A stretch of DNA of 64,000 nucleotides, from positions 186,001 through 250,000 of the forward strand of contig NZ_LQRT01000013.1 in the NCBI RefSeq assembly GCF_001632745.1. Direction: 5' to 3'. The stretch comes from Aquimarina aggregata. GTDB taxonomy: Bacteria > Bacteroidota > Bacteroidia > Flavobacteriales > Flavobacteriaceae. Below the pieces are notes generated by a model. That model saw nothing but the letters and a program-made list of their open reading frames with translations, was not told the origin of the DNA and did not search any database. The position numbers and the translations under genes are program-made. Each line of letters begins with the position of its first letter. The first letter of the stretch is position 1. Below, one piece after another: positions 36,340 to 45,670 of the stretch.

Positions 36340-37238
36340 TATATTTTTAATTTAATTCCGCTTCGAAAATAAAATGTATTTTCATTATTAATGGTTAATA
36401 CATTATCTTGATTTTTATCTCGTAAGCGAATTTCATTACTTAATGTATATCCTCCATATGTATAGAACAATAAGTGTTCCGTAAAATAAAACTCATATCC
36501 TAAAGCTCCTATTACATTTAACATAGAAGCATTTTCTACTGTTTTCGTAGTTCCGTTTGCATCTACAAAAGTTCTGTTATTCTGCAAATTACCATAAAAT
36601 CTATCTAAACCAATAAAAGCTTGGATTGTATTTATTTCATTAAAGAAATATTTAATACTTGTTTTAGGTGTACCTATACCATATGCCCAGCTTGGACTAA
36701 ATCTTTTATAATAATTAATTATTGGTAAAGGAAAACTTATACTAGCTGGTGTTGAATATCGTAACCCTAAAATTAATCGTGATGTTTTAGGTGTAGTACT
36801 ACTCTTGTAGCTTTTAACAAAAAAGACAGAACCTGTATATCTAAAATCGTCACTCTCTAATTTTGAACCTTCAAAATTAGAGGAGATACCTACTCCTATT
36901 TTTGTTCCAAAGCGCCAGTTATTTTTCATTTTAAAGGTAAATCCTAATTCTAGGCCTATAGTTTGAAAAACATTTAAATCACCACCTTGATCAAATATTA
37001 ATTCATCTCTTATTTGAAGATCGTTATATCTATATTGAGGAGATATTACAATATATGTCCCTTTATCATCCGTTTTAATTGGATAATTAGCAGAAAATCG
37101 AATACGGCTATAAGTATTTTCACTACCTGATTGAGGAATATAAGCATACTCTAACCTAGCTAGATTTGTATCCTGGGATCTCATATAATAAACAGCATAA
37201 AAAAATATGCACATTAAGATTAGATCCTTTTTTTTCAT
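36339..37238 (-). CDS. DUF6268-like outer-membrane barrel
   Basis: The 299-residue protein has a signal peptide (DLILMCIFFYAVYYMRSQ) and regularly spaced strands (RIRFSANYPIKTDDKGTYIV, QTIGLELGFTFKMKNNWRFG, then LLFYTYGGYTLSNEIRLRDK and FYFRSGIKLKI) typical of DUF6268 proteins. Its end overlaps the response regulator start by one base, so the two are co-transcribed. The function is unknown. Confidence 0.75.
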   Translation of the reverse strand: MKKKDLILMCIFFYAVYYMRSQDTNLARLEYAYIPQSGSENTYSRIRFSANYPIKTDDKGTYIVISPQYRYNDLQIRDELIFDQGGDLNVFQTIGLELGFTFKMKNNWRFGTKIGVGISSNFEGSKLESDDFRYTGSVFFVKSYKSSTTPKTSRLILGLRYSTPASISFPLPIINYYKRFSPSWAYGIGTPKTSIKYFFNEINTIQAFIGLDRFYGNLQNNRTFVDANGTTKTVENASMLNVIGALGYEFYFTEHLLFYTYGGYTLSNEIRLRDKNQDNVLTINNENTFYFRSGIKLKI

Positions 37239-37258
37239 TCTTGGGGCTTATAGGTTAT

Positions 37259-38173
37259 TTATATTTTTGAAACATTGTTATTTTCATCCTGAATCATAGT
37301 TACAACTCTTTGCGGAAAAGGAATACTGATATTGTGTTCTCTAAATAAACGATCAATCTCAAAACGTATCTCACTTTTAGGTATTGACGCCTGAAAACTA
37401 TCTCCTATTGTAAATATTAATTTAAAATTTAATGAACTATCTGCAAACTCTGTAAACAAAACTAATGGTTCTGGTGTTTTTAATACACTTTTATTAGATA
37501 ATGCTGCTTGCACTAGAAGTTCTTTGACCAATTTTGTATCACTACCATAAGCAACACCTACGCTAATAGATTCTCTTGTTAACGCTCCGTTTTGAGTCCA
37601 ATTATATAGTGTGGAGGTTAAATATTTATGATTAGGTATAATTAACACTTTATTATCAATGGTAACCGCTCTCGTAGTCCTTAATTTTATTTCTTCTACT
37701 CGACCTACTTTTCCTTCTAATTCAATAATATCACCAACATGTACCGTTTGATCTATAAAAATAAATATTCCTGAAATAATGTCTTGAATTAAGGTCTGTA
37801 ACGCCAAACCAACACCAACTAATAATGCTGCTGAAGCTGCAAATATGGCGGTAATATTGAAGCCAATGCTATCTAACATTATGAATAAAATAATGAGATA
37901 GATAAAATATTTGGCAAAAGAAAATACCGATACAAACTTTATTTTACCATCATGTGATAGTTTTTTGGTTACAATTCTTCTAATAAACTTTAAAACTACA
38001 GAAGTTAAGACAATTGCTAAGACAGCCACCAATATCATACCTACGGTTAATACTATAGGTTTTTTATCAGTACCTAAATGGAATAATTCATACCCTAAAA
38101 ATTCTTTTACCGAACCCGGGATAATTTTTGTAATTAAATCTCCAGCTTTCTCTAAACCGTCCTCTTGAATCAT
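37259..38173 (-). CDS. MscS-family mechanosensitive channel
   Basis: Three membrane helices (about 40-62, 82-102 and 108-128) lead to the pore-lining segment FAASAALLVGVGLALQTLIQ, then DIISGIFIFIDQTVHVGDII and ELEGKVGRVEEIKLRTTRAV, the standard MscS core and beta domain. It opens under membrane tension to release solutes during osmotic downshock. It sits 4 bases from the ABC permease gene in the same run. Confidence 0.93.
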   Translation of the reverse strand: MIQEDGLEKAGDLITKIIPGSVKEFLGYELFHLGTDKKPIVLTVGMILVAVLAIVLTSVVLKFIRRIVTKKLSHDGKIKFVSVFSFAKYFIYLIILFIMLDSIGFNITAIFAASAALLVGVGLALQTLIQDIISGIFIFIDQTVHVGDIIELEGKVGRVEEIKLRTTRAVTIDNKVLIIPNHKYLTSTLYNWTQNGALTRESISVGVAYGSDTKLVKELLVQAALSNKSVLKTPEPLVLFTEFADSSLNFKLIFTIGDSFQASIPKSEIRFEIDRLFREHNISIPFPQRVVTMIQDENNNVSKI

Positions 38174-38177
38174 TAAC

Positions 38178-39470
38178 TTAATACTTTAACCATTTAAAAA
38201 TTTCTTTATAGCTAGGTTTTTTACCATACATCAATATACCAATTCTGTAGATTTTTGCAGCAAACATCACCATAAACCATATACTGGCTATTAAAATTAC
38301 TATAGAAATGAGGATTTGCCACCAATCTACGCCAAAAGGCACTCTCATTAGCATAACTATTGGTGAAGTAAGGGGAATCATTGAAAATACTGTAGATATA
38401 GTACCATGTGGATTTTCGATCACTGCGAATACTCCAACATAAAATGCTAGCATCAATGGAACGATAATTGGCAACATAAATTGTTGTGAATCGGTTTCAC
38501 TATCCACAGCGGCACCGATTGCTGCATAAATTGAGCTATATAAAAAGTATCCTCCTATAAAATAAACAAGAAATAAAACTACTAAAGAAATTAATGGTAG
38601 GTTTAAAACATCTTGCAAAATAAGTTGTGATTGCTCCATCAATTCATCTTGCGGTATTTGCCCTGGAGTAGTTGGTTGCACATCTATACCTAAATAAAAA
38701 CTCGCTATAAAGAGTAAAACACCACCTATAATCACCCATATAAAAAACTGAAGTACACCTGCTAATGTTGTACCAAGTATTTTACCGATCATTAACTGTA
38801 CAGGTTTTACCGATGATATAATAACCTCTATAATTCTACTTGTTTTTTCTTCAATTACAGAGCGCATAACCATGTTACCATAAATCACTACAAACATCAA
38901 TAACAAATATCCTGCAAGCCCACCAAAGAACATTTTTACATAGCTTGATATTTTGGATGTTTTTTCTCCTAAAAAATTCTCTATTTGTATATCTACCTTA
39001 GCTTTTGAACTCTCGATAACTGCTATATCCACACCTTTCTTTTTAAAATTTTGATGCGTTAGTTCTTCTGAAATAATTTTTTCTATCTGTTGTAAAATAT
39101 CAATATTAGGAGCCTCATCTGCATAAAACTGAATACTCTTTTCTAATTCTTTATTGGATGTATTCCCTGGAATATATAACAGGCCATACAAGTCTTTGAT
39201 CACTACAGAGTCTTTTGCATCATTTAAAGGTAGATTTGTATAATCAATATAACTTATCCCTTTACTACTTTTAAAATAAGGTTCGAAAGACCCTGTCTCA
39301 TCAACTATTGCGATTTCACGAATTTCATCTTTATTTAAAGTAGTCAACCAGGTAATTAATCCGATCATTCCCACAAAAATAAGCGGACTCAAAAAAGTCA
39401 TTACAACAAAAGTTTTGTTACGAACCCGAGCAATAAATTCTCTTTTAATGATTAGCTTTAAATTACTCAT
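38178..39470 (-). CDS. ABC-2 type exporter permease
   Basis: The protein has an N-terminal helix (about 17-40), a large extracytoplasmic loop (about 45-180) and five or six further helices in the C-terminal half. The layout matches ABC-2 family Na+ or multidrug exporter permeases such as NatB (KLIIKREFIARVRNKTFVVM, EEKTSRIIEVIISSVKP). I prefer the ATG at 39470, giving MSNLKLII and an 8-base overlap with the ATPase gene; a frame continues 10 codons upstream inside the ATPase gene. The substrate is not evident. Confidence 0.9.
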   Translation of the reverse strand: MSNLKLIIKREFIARVRNKTFVVMTFLSPLIFVGMIGLITWLTTLNKDEIREIAIVDETGSFEPYFKSSKGISYIDYTNLPLNDAKDSVVIKDLYGLLYIPGNTSNKELEKSIQFYADEAPNIDILQQIEKIISEELTHQNFKKKGVDIAVIESSKAKVDIQIENFLGEKTSKISSYVKMFFGGLAGYLLLMFVVIYGNMVMRSVIEEKTSRIIEVIISSVKPVQLMIGKILGTTLAGVLQFFIWVIIGGVLLFIASFYLGIDVQPTTPGQIPQDELMEQSQLILQDVLNLPLISLVVLFLVYFIGGYFLYSSIYAAIGAAVDSETDSQQFMLPIIVPLMLAFYVGVFAVIENPHGTISTVFSMIPLTSPIVMLMRVPFGVDWWQILISIVILIASIWFMVMFAAKIYRIGILMYGKKPSYKEIFKWLKY

Positions 39471-40392
39471 TTTCTGTAATGGTTTTGATGAATATTTCAT
39501 TTACACTAGGTATGACTTCATTAAAGCGTAATACCTGAGCTTTTTCTGATAGATACCTTAACATATCATTTGATGACATGGTATTGTCCAAAGTGATCTT
39601 TAATTTTAATTGATCATCTATGGTTTTAAAATCGGCAGGTGCAACACTAAACTTATTATTCAGTGTTGAAAATAAGCTTTGGTGATCATCTGTTAAAAGA
39701 CCGACTTCAAAAGTATTTGATTTATACGCTCTTTTAATATCTGATAATTTACCTTCTAATATTTTTTGAGATTTATTAATAAGTGCTATGTGATCACATA
39801 GTTCCTCTACGCTTTCCATACGATGAGTAGAAAAAATAACTGTCGCTCCTTCATCACGCAATTGCAATATTTCGTCTTTAATAACATTTGCATTTATAGG
39901 ATCAAAACCACTAAAAGGCTCATCAAATATTAAAAGTTTAGGTCTATGCAAAACAGTCACTATAAACTGCACTTTTTGGGCCATCCCTTTTGATAATTCC
40001 TGTATCTTTTTGTCCCACCAATGTGTAATATCAAATTTATCAAACCAATATTTTAATCGCTCTTTAGCTTCTTTTTTTGACAAGCCTTTAAGTTGTGCCA
40101 AATACAAAGCTTGTTCTCCTACTTTCATTGATTTGTAAAGTCCTCTTTCTTCTGGCAAATAACCAATATCTTTTATATGCTCTGGTTTTAAAGGTTCATT
40201 ATCCAGAAACACACTTCCTTGATCTGGTAATGTAATTTGATTAATGATCCTTATTAATGTCGTTTTACCTGCTCCATTAGGACCAAGTAAACCAAAAATA
40301 CTTCCTTTAGGAACCTGAATAGAAACATTCTGCAAGGCTGTAAAGCTACCGAATTGTTTTGTAGCTTGTTGTACCTCTAAAAGATTAGCCAT
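39463..40392 (-). CDS. ABC transporter ATPase, partner of the ABC-2 permease
   Basis: This is the nucleotide-binding subunit, with Walker A GLLGPNGAGKTTLIRII, the signature IQELSKGMAQKVQFI and Walker B LLIFDEPFSGFDP, followed by the switch histidine in STHRME. The length is 309 residues, with a C-terminal extension of about 90 residues usual in this subfamily. It is the first gene of the five-gene minus-strand run (ATPase, permease, MscS, DUF6268, response regulator). Confidence 0.96.
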   Translation of the reverse strand: MANLLEVQQATKQFGSFTALQNVSIQVPKGSIFGLLGPNGAGKTTLIRIINQITLPDQGSVFLDNEPLKPEHIKDIGYLPEERGLYKSMKVGEQALYLAQLKGLSKKEAKERLKYWFDKFDITHWWDKKIQELSKGMAQKVQFIVTVLHRPKLLIFDEPFSGFDPINANVIKDEILQLRDEGATVIFSTHRMESVEELCDHIALINKSQKILEGKLSDIKRAYKSNTFEVGLLTDDHQSLFSTLNNKFSVAPADFKTIDDQLKLKITLDNTMSSNDMLRYLSEKAQVLRFNEVIPSVNEIFIKTITENE

Positions 40393-40734
40393 AGATAGAA
40401 ATAATATTTTATAATTTATAATATACCCGAATGATACGAAAACTTAAAAACTTATGCTAAAATAAAGGTAACTAATGTTATTTCGGCACAAGTTCTTAAT
40501 CAAATAAGCGAGTTTGATTTTTATTTCTTTAAAAAATTAAGGGACAGAATTAGACACTTTTTTATTAAAAACAAAACCCACCCTAAATACAAGTATTAAG
40601 GATGGGAAAAAAATTGCTATGAAAAAGAAAAATTGTCACTAAATACATTAGTGATGTCTCAAATATACGAATTTTTCCTATTCAACCATTAATAAAACTG
40701 CTTGGATTCATAATATCCGAACCACTTGTTTTAT
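40393..40734. other. intergenic region holding the dnaJ terminator
   Basis: This 342-base AT-rich gap lies between the ABC ATPase start and the dnaJ stop. It contains the terminator at 40577-40606 and no frame of interest. The ATPase promoter should lie in 40393-40550; no exact TAnnTTTG was seen there. Confidence 0.6.
40577..40606 (-). terminator. terminator of grpE-dnaJ
   Basis: On the minus strand CCCATCCTTAATAC pairs with GTATTTAGGGTGGG over a two-base centre with one T-G wobble and one mismatch, followed by TTTTGTTTTT. Confidence 0.75.
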
Positions 40735-41850
40735 CTATGAAAACATATCTTTTACTTTCTCGAAAAACGACTTCTCACCACTATCTGGGCTAGGTCTAAA
40801 ATGGTCATCTTTTGACATTTTTTCGAAAAACTCTCGTTGTTCTTTATTTAATGTTTTTGGTGTCCATACATTAACATGTACTAAAAGATCACCTCTGCCA
40901 TATCCATTAAGACTTGGGATTCCTTTACCTCTTAGTCTAAGGATTTTTCCACTCTGCACACCTTCTTCAATTTTGATACGCACTTTTCCTGAAACAGTAT
41001 CAATTTCTCTAGAGGCTCCTAAAGCAGCTTCAGAAAAACTTATATACAAATCATAATGAAGATTATTACCTTCTCTTTGTAAATCTGCATGATCAAGCTC
41101 TTCTATTGCTACTAATAAATCTCCAGCTATACCATTACCAGGTGCTTCATTTCCTTTTCCAGAAACTTTAAGCTGCATACCATCTTCAACCCCTGCAGGG
41201 ATTTTAATACTTACTGTTTCTTCCAAAGCTTTTAATCCTTGTCCATCAGCTCCATCAGGTCTGTAATCTATTGATTGCCCTGCTCCGCCACATGTCGAAC
41301 ATGGAGATGACGTTTGCATTCTTCCTAGAATCGTATTTGTTATTCTGGTTACTTGGCCTGTACCATTACAAGTAGAACAAGTTTTATAGGTTGTACCAGG
41401 TGCTTGTACTTTACGTTTTACTTTAATCTTTTTTTCTACACCATTAGCAATTTCTTCTAATGTAAGTTTTACTCGAATTCGAAGGTTACTTCCTTTGGCT
41501 TGTCGTTGTCTTCCGCCTCCACCACCAAAGCCGCCGAAACCACCAAAGCCACCGCCGCCAAAGATGTCTCCAAACTGACTAAAGATATCATCCATATTCA
41601 TACCGCCGCCTCCGAAGCCGCCGCCGCCTTCGAATGCTTGGTGACCATATTGATCATAACGTGCTTTTTTATCAGGGTCACTTAATATCTCATAAGCTTC
41701 TGCTGCTTTCTTGAATTTTTCTTCTGCACTTTTATCACCAGGGTTTTTATCAGGGTGATATTCGATAGCTTTCTTGCGATACGCCTTCTTTATTTCAGAT
41801 GCAGTTGCACTTTTGCTTAATCCTAATATGTCGTAAAAATCTTCCTTCAT
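40735..41850 (-). CDS. dnaJ: chaperone DnaJ
   Basis: The J domain has the HPD motif at 32-34 (IEYHPDKNPGDK). A Gly/Phe-rich stretch follows (about 75-115). The cysteine-rich region has only two CxxCxGxG repeats (C158/C161 and C184/C187) instead of the four of E. coli DnaJ, so it can bind one zinc ion. The client-binding C-terminal domain and dimer part are intact. It stimulates DnaK ATPase in protein folding. It starts 6 bases after grpE. No dnaK is in the window. Confidence 0.97.
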   Translation of the reverse strand: MKEDFYDILGLSKSATASEIKKAYRKKAIEYHPDKNPGDKSAEEKFKKAAEAYEILSDPDKKARYDQYGHQAFEGGGGFGGGGMNMDDIFSQFGDIFGGGGFGGFGGFGGGGGRQRQAKGSNLRIRVKLTLEEIANGVEKKIKVKRKVQAPGTTYKTCSTCNGTGQVTRITNTILGRMQTSSPCSTCGGAGQSIDYRPDGADGQGLKALEETVSIKIPAGVEDGMQLKVSGKGNEAPGNGIAGDLLVAIEELDHADLQREGNNLHYDLYISFSEAALGASREIDTVSGKVRIKIEEGVQSGKILRLRGKGIPSLNGYGRGDLLVHVNVWTPKTLNKEQREFFEKMSKDDHFRPSPDSGEKSFFEKVKDMFS

Positions 41851-41856
41851 ACCTCT

Positions 41857-42399
41857 TTATTGTCCGGTTACTACTTTAGGAAATCTGATCACTTTATCTC
41901 CAAGCTTATATCCTTTTTCTATCACATCCACAATTTTTCCTTTAAGATCATCACTAGGCGCAGGAATTTGAGTTATAGCCTCATGATCATCCGCATTAAA
42001 GGTGTCTCCCGCAGATACTTCTACTTCTGTTAAACCTTTTCCTTTTAATGTTTCTTTTAATTTATTGTGTATAAGTGATACTCCTTTGATAAGGTCTTTA
42101 TCTTCTGACTTTTCGATTTCTTTTGTAGCACGATCAAAATCATCAAGAACCGGTAACATTGATTGTATTACATCTTGACTTGCCGTTTTAAAAAGCTCTA
42201 AACGTTCTTTAGAAGTACGTTTTTTATAATTCTCGAATTCTGCAAAAAGCCTAAGAAATTTATCTTTTTCTTTTTCCAAATCTTCTTTTAGCTGTGTTTC
42301 TACATCTACTTCTTCAGCCTGTTCCTCATCAACTTTTGTATCAAGTACTTCTTCTACTTGATCTTTTACATCTTCAGTATTTTTATTTTTCTTACTCAT
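41857..42399 (-). CDS. grpE: nucleotide exchange factor GrpE
   Basis: The 180-residue protein has an acidic, disordered N-terminus, a long coiled coil (FLRLFAEFENYKKRTSKERL) and the beta-wing end with HEAITQIPAPSDDLKGKIVD and GDKVIRFPKVVTGQ. It releases ADP from DnaK. It is the first gene of the grpE-dnaJ operon; a good promoter element lies 39 bases upstream. Confidence 0.97.
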   Translation of the reverse strand: MSKKNKNTEDVKDQVEEVLDTKVDEEQAEEVDVETQLKEDLEKEKDKFLRLFAEFENYKKRTSKERLELFKTASQDVIQSMLPVLDDFDRATKEIEKSEDKDLIKGVSLIHNKLKETLKGKGLTEVEVSAGDTFNADDHEAITQIPAPSDDLKGKIVDVIEKGYKLGDKVIRFPKVVTGQ

Positions 42400-42437
42400 G
42401 TAATATGTAACTTTTATAAGTTTTCATTTTGAAATAG

Positions 42438-42445
42438 CAAAAGTA
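42438..42445 (-). promoter_or_regulatory. probable -7 element of grpE
   Basis: On the minus strand TACTTTTG is an exact TAnnTTTG match 39 bases before the grpE start. No clear TTG lies at the proper spacing upstream. Confidence 0.5.
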
Positions 42446-42560
42446 CTGCCATTTTTGAATTAATGTCATAATGTCACAGGAATATTTTAGTATATATTTA
42501 AGAGTGTTTTTAAGTCAAAAAAATAATTTTGAAATTCTGAAAACTATTAAGTTATATTTT

Positions 42561-43232
42561 ATGAAAACCAAATTGATTAATCTTTTTGCAATTGCCTTAA
42601 TAAGCATTGGTTCATTTTCTTGTAAAGGTGAAAAAAAGAATGAAACTGTAGCTTCTGAAGCGCAAGAAACCTCTGAAACTCCAAAAGAAGCTTCTATTTA
42701 CATAGTGAATGATGCGTTAAGTACTATCGAATGGACAGGCATTAAACCTACAGGAAAGCATACTGGGACAATTAAAGTAGCTAAAGGAAAAATTGCTCTT
42801 AATGATGATGTTATTCAAAGTGGATCTTTTGTGATCGATATGACATCCATTACTGTAACTGATCTTCAAGGAAAAGAAAAAGCTGGTTTAGAAGGTCATT
42901 TAAAAGGTGAAGCTAAAGGTGAAGAAGATCATTTCTTTAATGTTACAAAGTTTCCCTCTGCTTCATTTGAAGTTACTGGAATTAGCAAAAAAGAGAATAA
43001 AACTTTTATGAATGGCAATTTAACAATTAAAGGGATTAAAAAGAATATTTCTTTTCCTGTCTCTACTGCCATTAATGGTAATACCATGACCTTAAACACT
43101 GAAGTATTTACTATTAATAGAACCGATTGGGGAATAAACTACGCATCTAAATCTATTATTACAGATATAGGAGATAAGTTTATTAATGATGATATAGAGC
43201 TAAAAATTAGTGTAACAGCTACAAAAGCTTAA
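42561..43232 (+). CDS. YceI-family lipoprotein
   Basis: The start at 42561 gives a lipoprotein signal (LINLFAIALISIGSFSC) with the lipidated cysteine followed by KGEKKN; a frame extends 30 codons upstream without a signal. The 223-residue product has the YceI beta-barrel pattern: ALSTIEWTGIKPTGKHTGTI, FVIDMTSITVTDLQGK, DHFFNVTKFPSASFEVTGIS and NRTDWGINYASKS. YceI proteins bind isoprenoids or fatty acids in the periplasm. Single-gene unit with its own terminator. Confidence 0.92.
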   Translation: MKTKLINLFAIALISIGSFSCKGEKKNETVASEAQETSETPKEASIYIVNDALSTIEWTGIKPTGKHTGTIKVAKGKIALNDDVIQSGSFVIDMTSITVTDLQGKEKAGLEGHLKGEAKGEEDHFFNVTKFPSASFEVTGISKKENKTFMNGNLTIKGIKKNISFPVSTAINGNTMTLNTEVFTINRTDWGINYASKSIITDIGDKFINDDIELKISVTATKA

Positions 43233-43254
43233 TTCAATAAAATTATTTTGTATA

Positions 43255-43281
43255 AACCGGTACTTGCAGTATCGGTTTTTT
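43255..43281 (+). terminator. terminator of the YceI gene
   Basis: AACCGGTAC pairs with GTATCGGTT with one G-T wobble, followed by a T-run. It may also serve the minus-strand epimerase gene that faces it. Confidence 0.75.
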
Positions 43282-43289
43282 ATTTTCAA

Positions 43290-44195
43290 TTATTTAACCA
43301 AATCCGCGATTGCAGATTTAATATTATCATAGTTAAATCCAAAACCAAGTTTAGAAATCTTATCGCTACAGACGCGTTGGCTTGAAAACAAAAGTATGTG
43401 CATTTCTCCAAGAATAATTTTCATTATAAACTTAGGTGTATTTGGTAATACTATTTTTTTATTTAATCGTTCGGCAATAACATTGGTAAACTTTTTATTT
43501 GATACTGCATTAGGTGCTACAGCATTAAAAACTCCTGTCAATTCTTCTTGAACAACAAATACAAACATACGTGCTAAATCATGAACATGTATCCAACTTT
43601 GCCATTGTTTACCACTTCCAAAAAGAGCTCCAAAACCGTATTGAATAGGCTTTACTATTTTAGGAAACGCTCCTCCTTTTTCAGAAAGCACTAAACCAAT
43701 ACGAAGTAAACTCACATTTATATCCAAAGCTTCAAATTCAAGAACAGCTCCCTCCCATTTTGACACTACTTCTCCTAAGAAACCGGTATCTCTTTCTGGT
43801 GAATTTTCCATATAATAATTCTGAAAAGAATCTGGATAAAGCCCTATAGCACTAGCAGAAACGATATGTCTAACATTATGTTTTAATTTTTTTAGAGAGT
43901 TAAAAATTAAATTAGCAGTAAGCGTCCTACTTTCTAGTATTTCCCTCTTATACGAAGCTGTCCAACGTTTTGCTACCGAGGCACCTACTAAATTAATAAT
44001 CACTTCGACATCAGTAAAACAATTATCATCTATGATTCCATTACTAGGATCCCAGAAGTATCCTTTATAATTTGAATTATCGCTTAATTTGGATTTGTTG
44101 GTTGTAAGGTAATTTACATCAATTTTTAATTGATGACATAATGTTACAATTTCCTGGCCTATTAAACCCGTAGCACCAGTAATTAAAACCTTCAT
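43290..44195 (-). CDS. TIGR01777-type epimerase (YfcH/SulA-like)
   Basis: The 301-residue protein starts with the NAD-binding motif VLITGATGLIGQEI and has the family's VEVIINLVGASVAKRWTASY, KREILESRTLTANLIFNSL and ASAIGLYPD (the catalytic Tyr region is altered). It is an extended short-chain dehydrogenase of unknown substrate. It lies downstream of mnmD on the same strand. Confidence 0.92.
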   Translation of the reverse strand: MKVLITGATGLIGQEIVTLCHQLKIDVNYLTTNKSKLSDNSNYKGYFWDPSNGIIDDNCFTDVEVIINLVGASVAKRWTASYKREILESRTLTANLIFNSLKKLKHNVRHIVSASAIGLYPDSFQNYYMENSPERDTGFLGEVVSKWEGAVLEFEALDINVSLLRIGLVLSEKGGAFPKIVKPIQYGFGALFGSGKQWQSWIHVHDLARMFVFVVQEELTGVFNAVAPNAVSNKKFTNVIAERLNKKIVLPNTPKFIMKIILGEMHILLFSSQRVCSDKISKLGFGFNYDNIKSAIADLVK

Positions 44196-44307
44196 TGTAG
44201 TTGAATTTTATGCAAAATACTATCAGCTTATTACAAAACCTATTCCTTTATTATAGGTTTAACAATCGTTTAAAATGGTTAAATACTCAAAAACACACAG
44301 CATTTGT

Positions 44308-44994
44308 TTATGGTTTTGTAGCTCTTAACATTTCTCGTTTACCAGGAGGACCAGGCAATCTTTCTACCTCAAAACCAACTTCAAGCATAGCTCTTCTAAC
44401 ACTTCCTTTTGCCGAATACGTCACCAATACCCCTCCTTTATTTAAGGCTTCGAACATTTTTTTAAAAATAACAACAGTCCAAAGTTCTGGTTGTACTCGC
44501 GCACCAAATGCATCAAAATAAACAAGATCAAAACTGTTTTTATCCTCAATATCAGAAAAGAATTGTTTTCGCTTTTGTAAAGTAAAAATATCGGTAACAG
44601 GTCTGTTAGTTTCCCAATTAGATGTATGCAACTCTTTAAAAATAGGTTCTGCTTCGATATTACCTAAAGCCCTGGGATAGTTCATTTGTTGAACTTCTTT
44701 TGCTGCAATAGGATATGCTTCTACACCTACATAATTAACAGTTTGTTCCTTTTTCTTAGCTTCTATCAATGTAATTATGGCATTTAAACCTGTACCAAAT
44801 CCTATTTCCAAAATATTTAATGACTTAAAGGTTCTGGATTTTAAAATATGATATAACCCATTCTGTATAAAAACATGGTTCGCCTCATTAATAGCCCCAT
44901 GTTTAGAATGATAGTGTTCATCTAACTCTGGAAGATGTATTGTAGTAGAACCGTCTGCAGTTATACTTATTTCTCTCTTTATTTCTTTTTGCAT
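44308..44994 (-). CDS. mnmD: tRNA U34 methyltransferase MnmD
   Basis: This stand-alone version of the MnmC methyltransferase half completes the mnm5s2U modification at the wobble base. The SAM-binding motif LNILEIGFGTGLNAIITLIE is at about 65-84, the family motif DLVYFDAFGARVQPELWT about 155-172, and the end is PGPPGKREMLRATKP, also typical. Its start overlaps the stop of the DUF4920 gene by one base, so the two are translationally coupled. Confidence 0.95.
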   Translation of the reverse strand: MQKEIKREISITADGSTTIHLPELDEHYHSKHGAINEANHVFIQNGLYHILKSRTFKSLNILEIGFGTGLNAIITLIEAKKKEQTVNYVGVEAYPIAAKEVQQMNYPRALGNIEAEPIFKELHTSNWETNRPVTDIFTLQKRKQFFSDIEDKNSFDLVYFDAFGARVQPELWTVVIFKKMFEALNKGGVLVTYSAKGSVRRAMLEVGFEVERLPGPPGKREMLRATKP

Positions 44995-45497
44995 TAATTT
45001 TTGATCAAAACACTCTCTGCAATTAATGAATATGTTTTTTTAGGTTCTGTGATTGCAGCTATTTCTTCTGGTGATTTACCTGCATCAGTGGCATAATGTC
45101 TTTGATCATCAACAGACATTTCTCCTACAAAAGCCCTTCCTTGAACAATTACAGTATCGTTTTCGATATCCTTTGGCACAAAAAAACCATAATTTTTGAA
45201 CCTAACCATAGTTTCTTTGCCGTCTCCCATTGCTACTTTCATCCAACATCCTTTTGCTTTACAAACACCATTTACCGTTCCTGTAAAAGCAATAGATACG
45301 GTATCACCTTTTACAAGATTATTATAACGTTTTACTATTTCTTTCTTGTAGTAAATGTTTTCTGCTGTTAGCACCTCTCCAAAACTTTCATATTGCTCCA
45401 CAGGGATATTTTTAACTGAAAACGAAACTTGTTTTTTATGCTGACAACTTGTTAATCCTATTAACAATACTATCAAGAAAAGTATACTTTTATTCAT
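44994..45497 (-). CDS. DUF4920 family lipoprotein
   Basis: The start at 45497 gives a lipobox (ILFLIVLLIGLTSC); a frame extends 10 codons upstream but breaks the signal. The 167-residue product has the DUF4920 pattern FTGTVNGVCKAKGCWMKVAM and GRAFVGEMSVDDQRHYATDA, then GKSPEEIAAIT, with a conserved Cys pair and a His. It may bind metal or heme, but that is inferred. It is coupled to mnmD. Confidence 0.88.
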   Translation of the reverse strand: MNKSILFLIVLLIGLTSCQHKKQVSFSVKNIPVEQYESFGEVLTAENIYYKKEIVKRYNNLVKGDTVSIAFTGTVNGVCKAKGCWMKVAMGDGKETMVRFKNYGFFVPKDIENDTVIVQGRAFVGEMSVDDQRHYATDAGKSPEEIAAITEPKKTYSLIAESVLIKN

Positions 45498-45567
45498 GAT
45501 TTCATAAATATTGGTTACAGAATACAAAATTACGCATTTTAAAAATTTATATTTTGTCAGAAAAGGG

Positions 45568-45575
45568 TATTTTTG
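45568..45575 (+). promoter_or_regulatory. probable -7 element of ilvE
   Basis: TATTTTTG is an exact TAnnTTTG match about 95 bases before the ilvE start, leaving a leader of roughly 90 bases. A TTG at 19 bases is not present. Confidence 0.45.
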
Positions 45576-45670
45576 CTAGGAATTATTTAAGGTGTTAGTA
45601 TGCTCTTAGTTTTCAGACCAAGAGTAGAGAATACGAATTCTGGATACAGTACTATCCAACCTTTTAAAAT

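Noticed and set aside
44201..44521. Plus-strand frame opposite mnmD
   Set aside because: It overlaps the end of mnmD, whose motifs are complete, and has no protein-like pattern.
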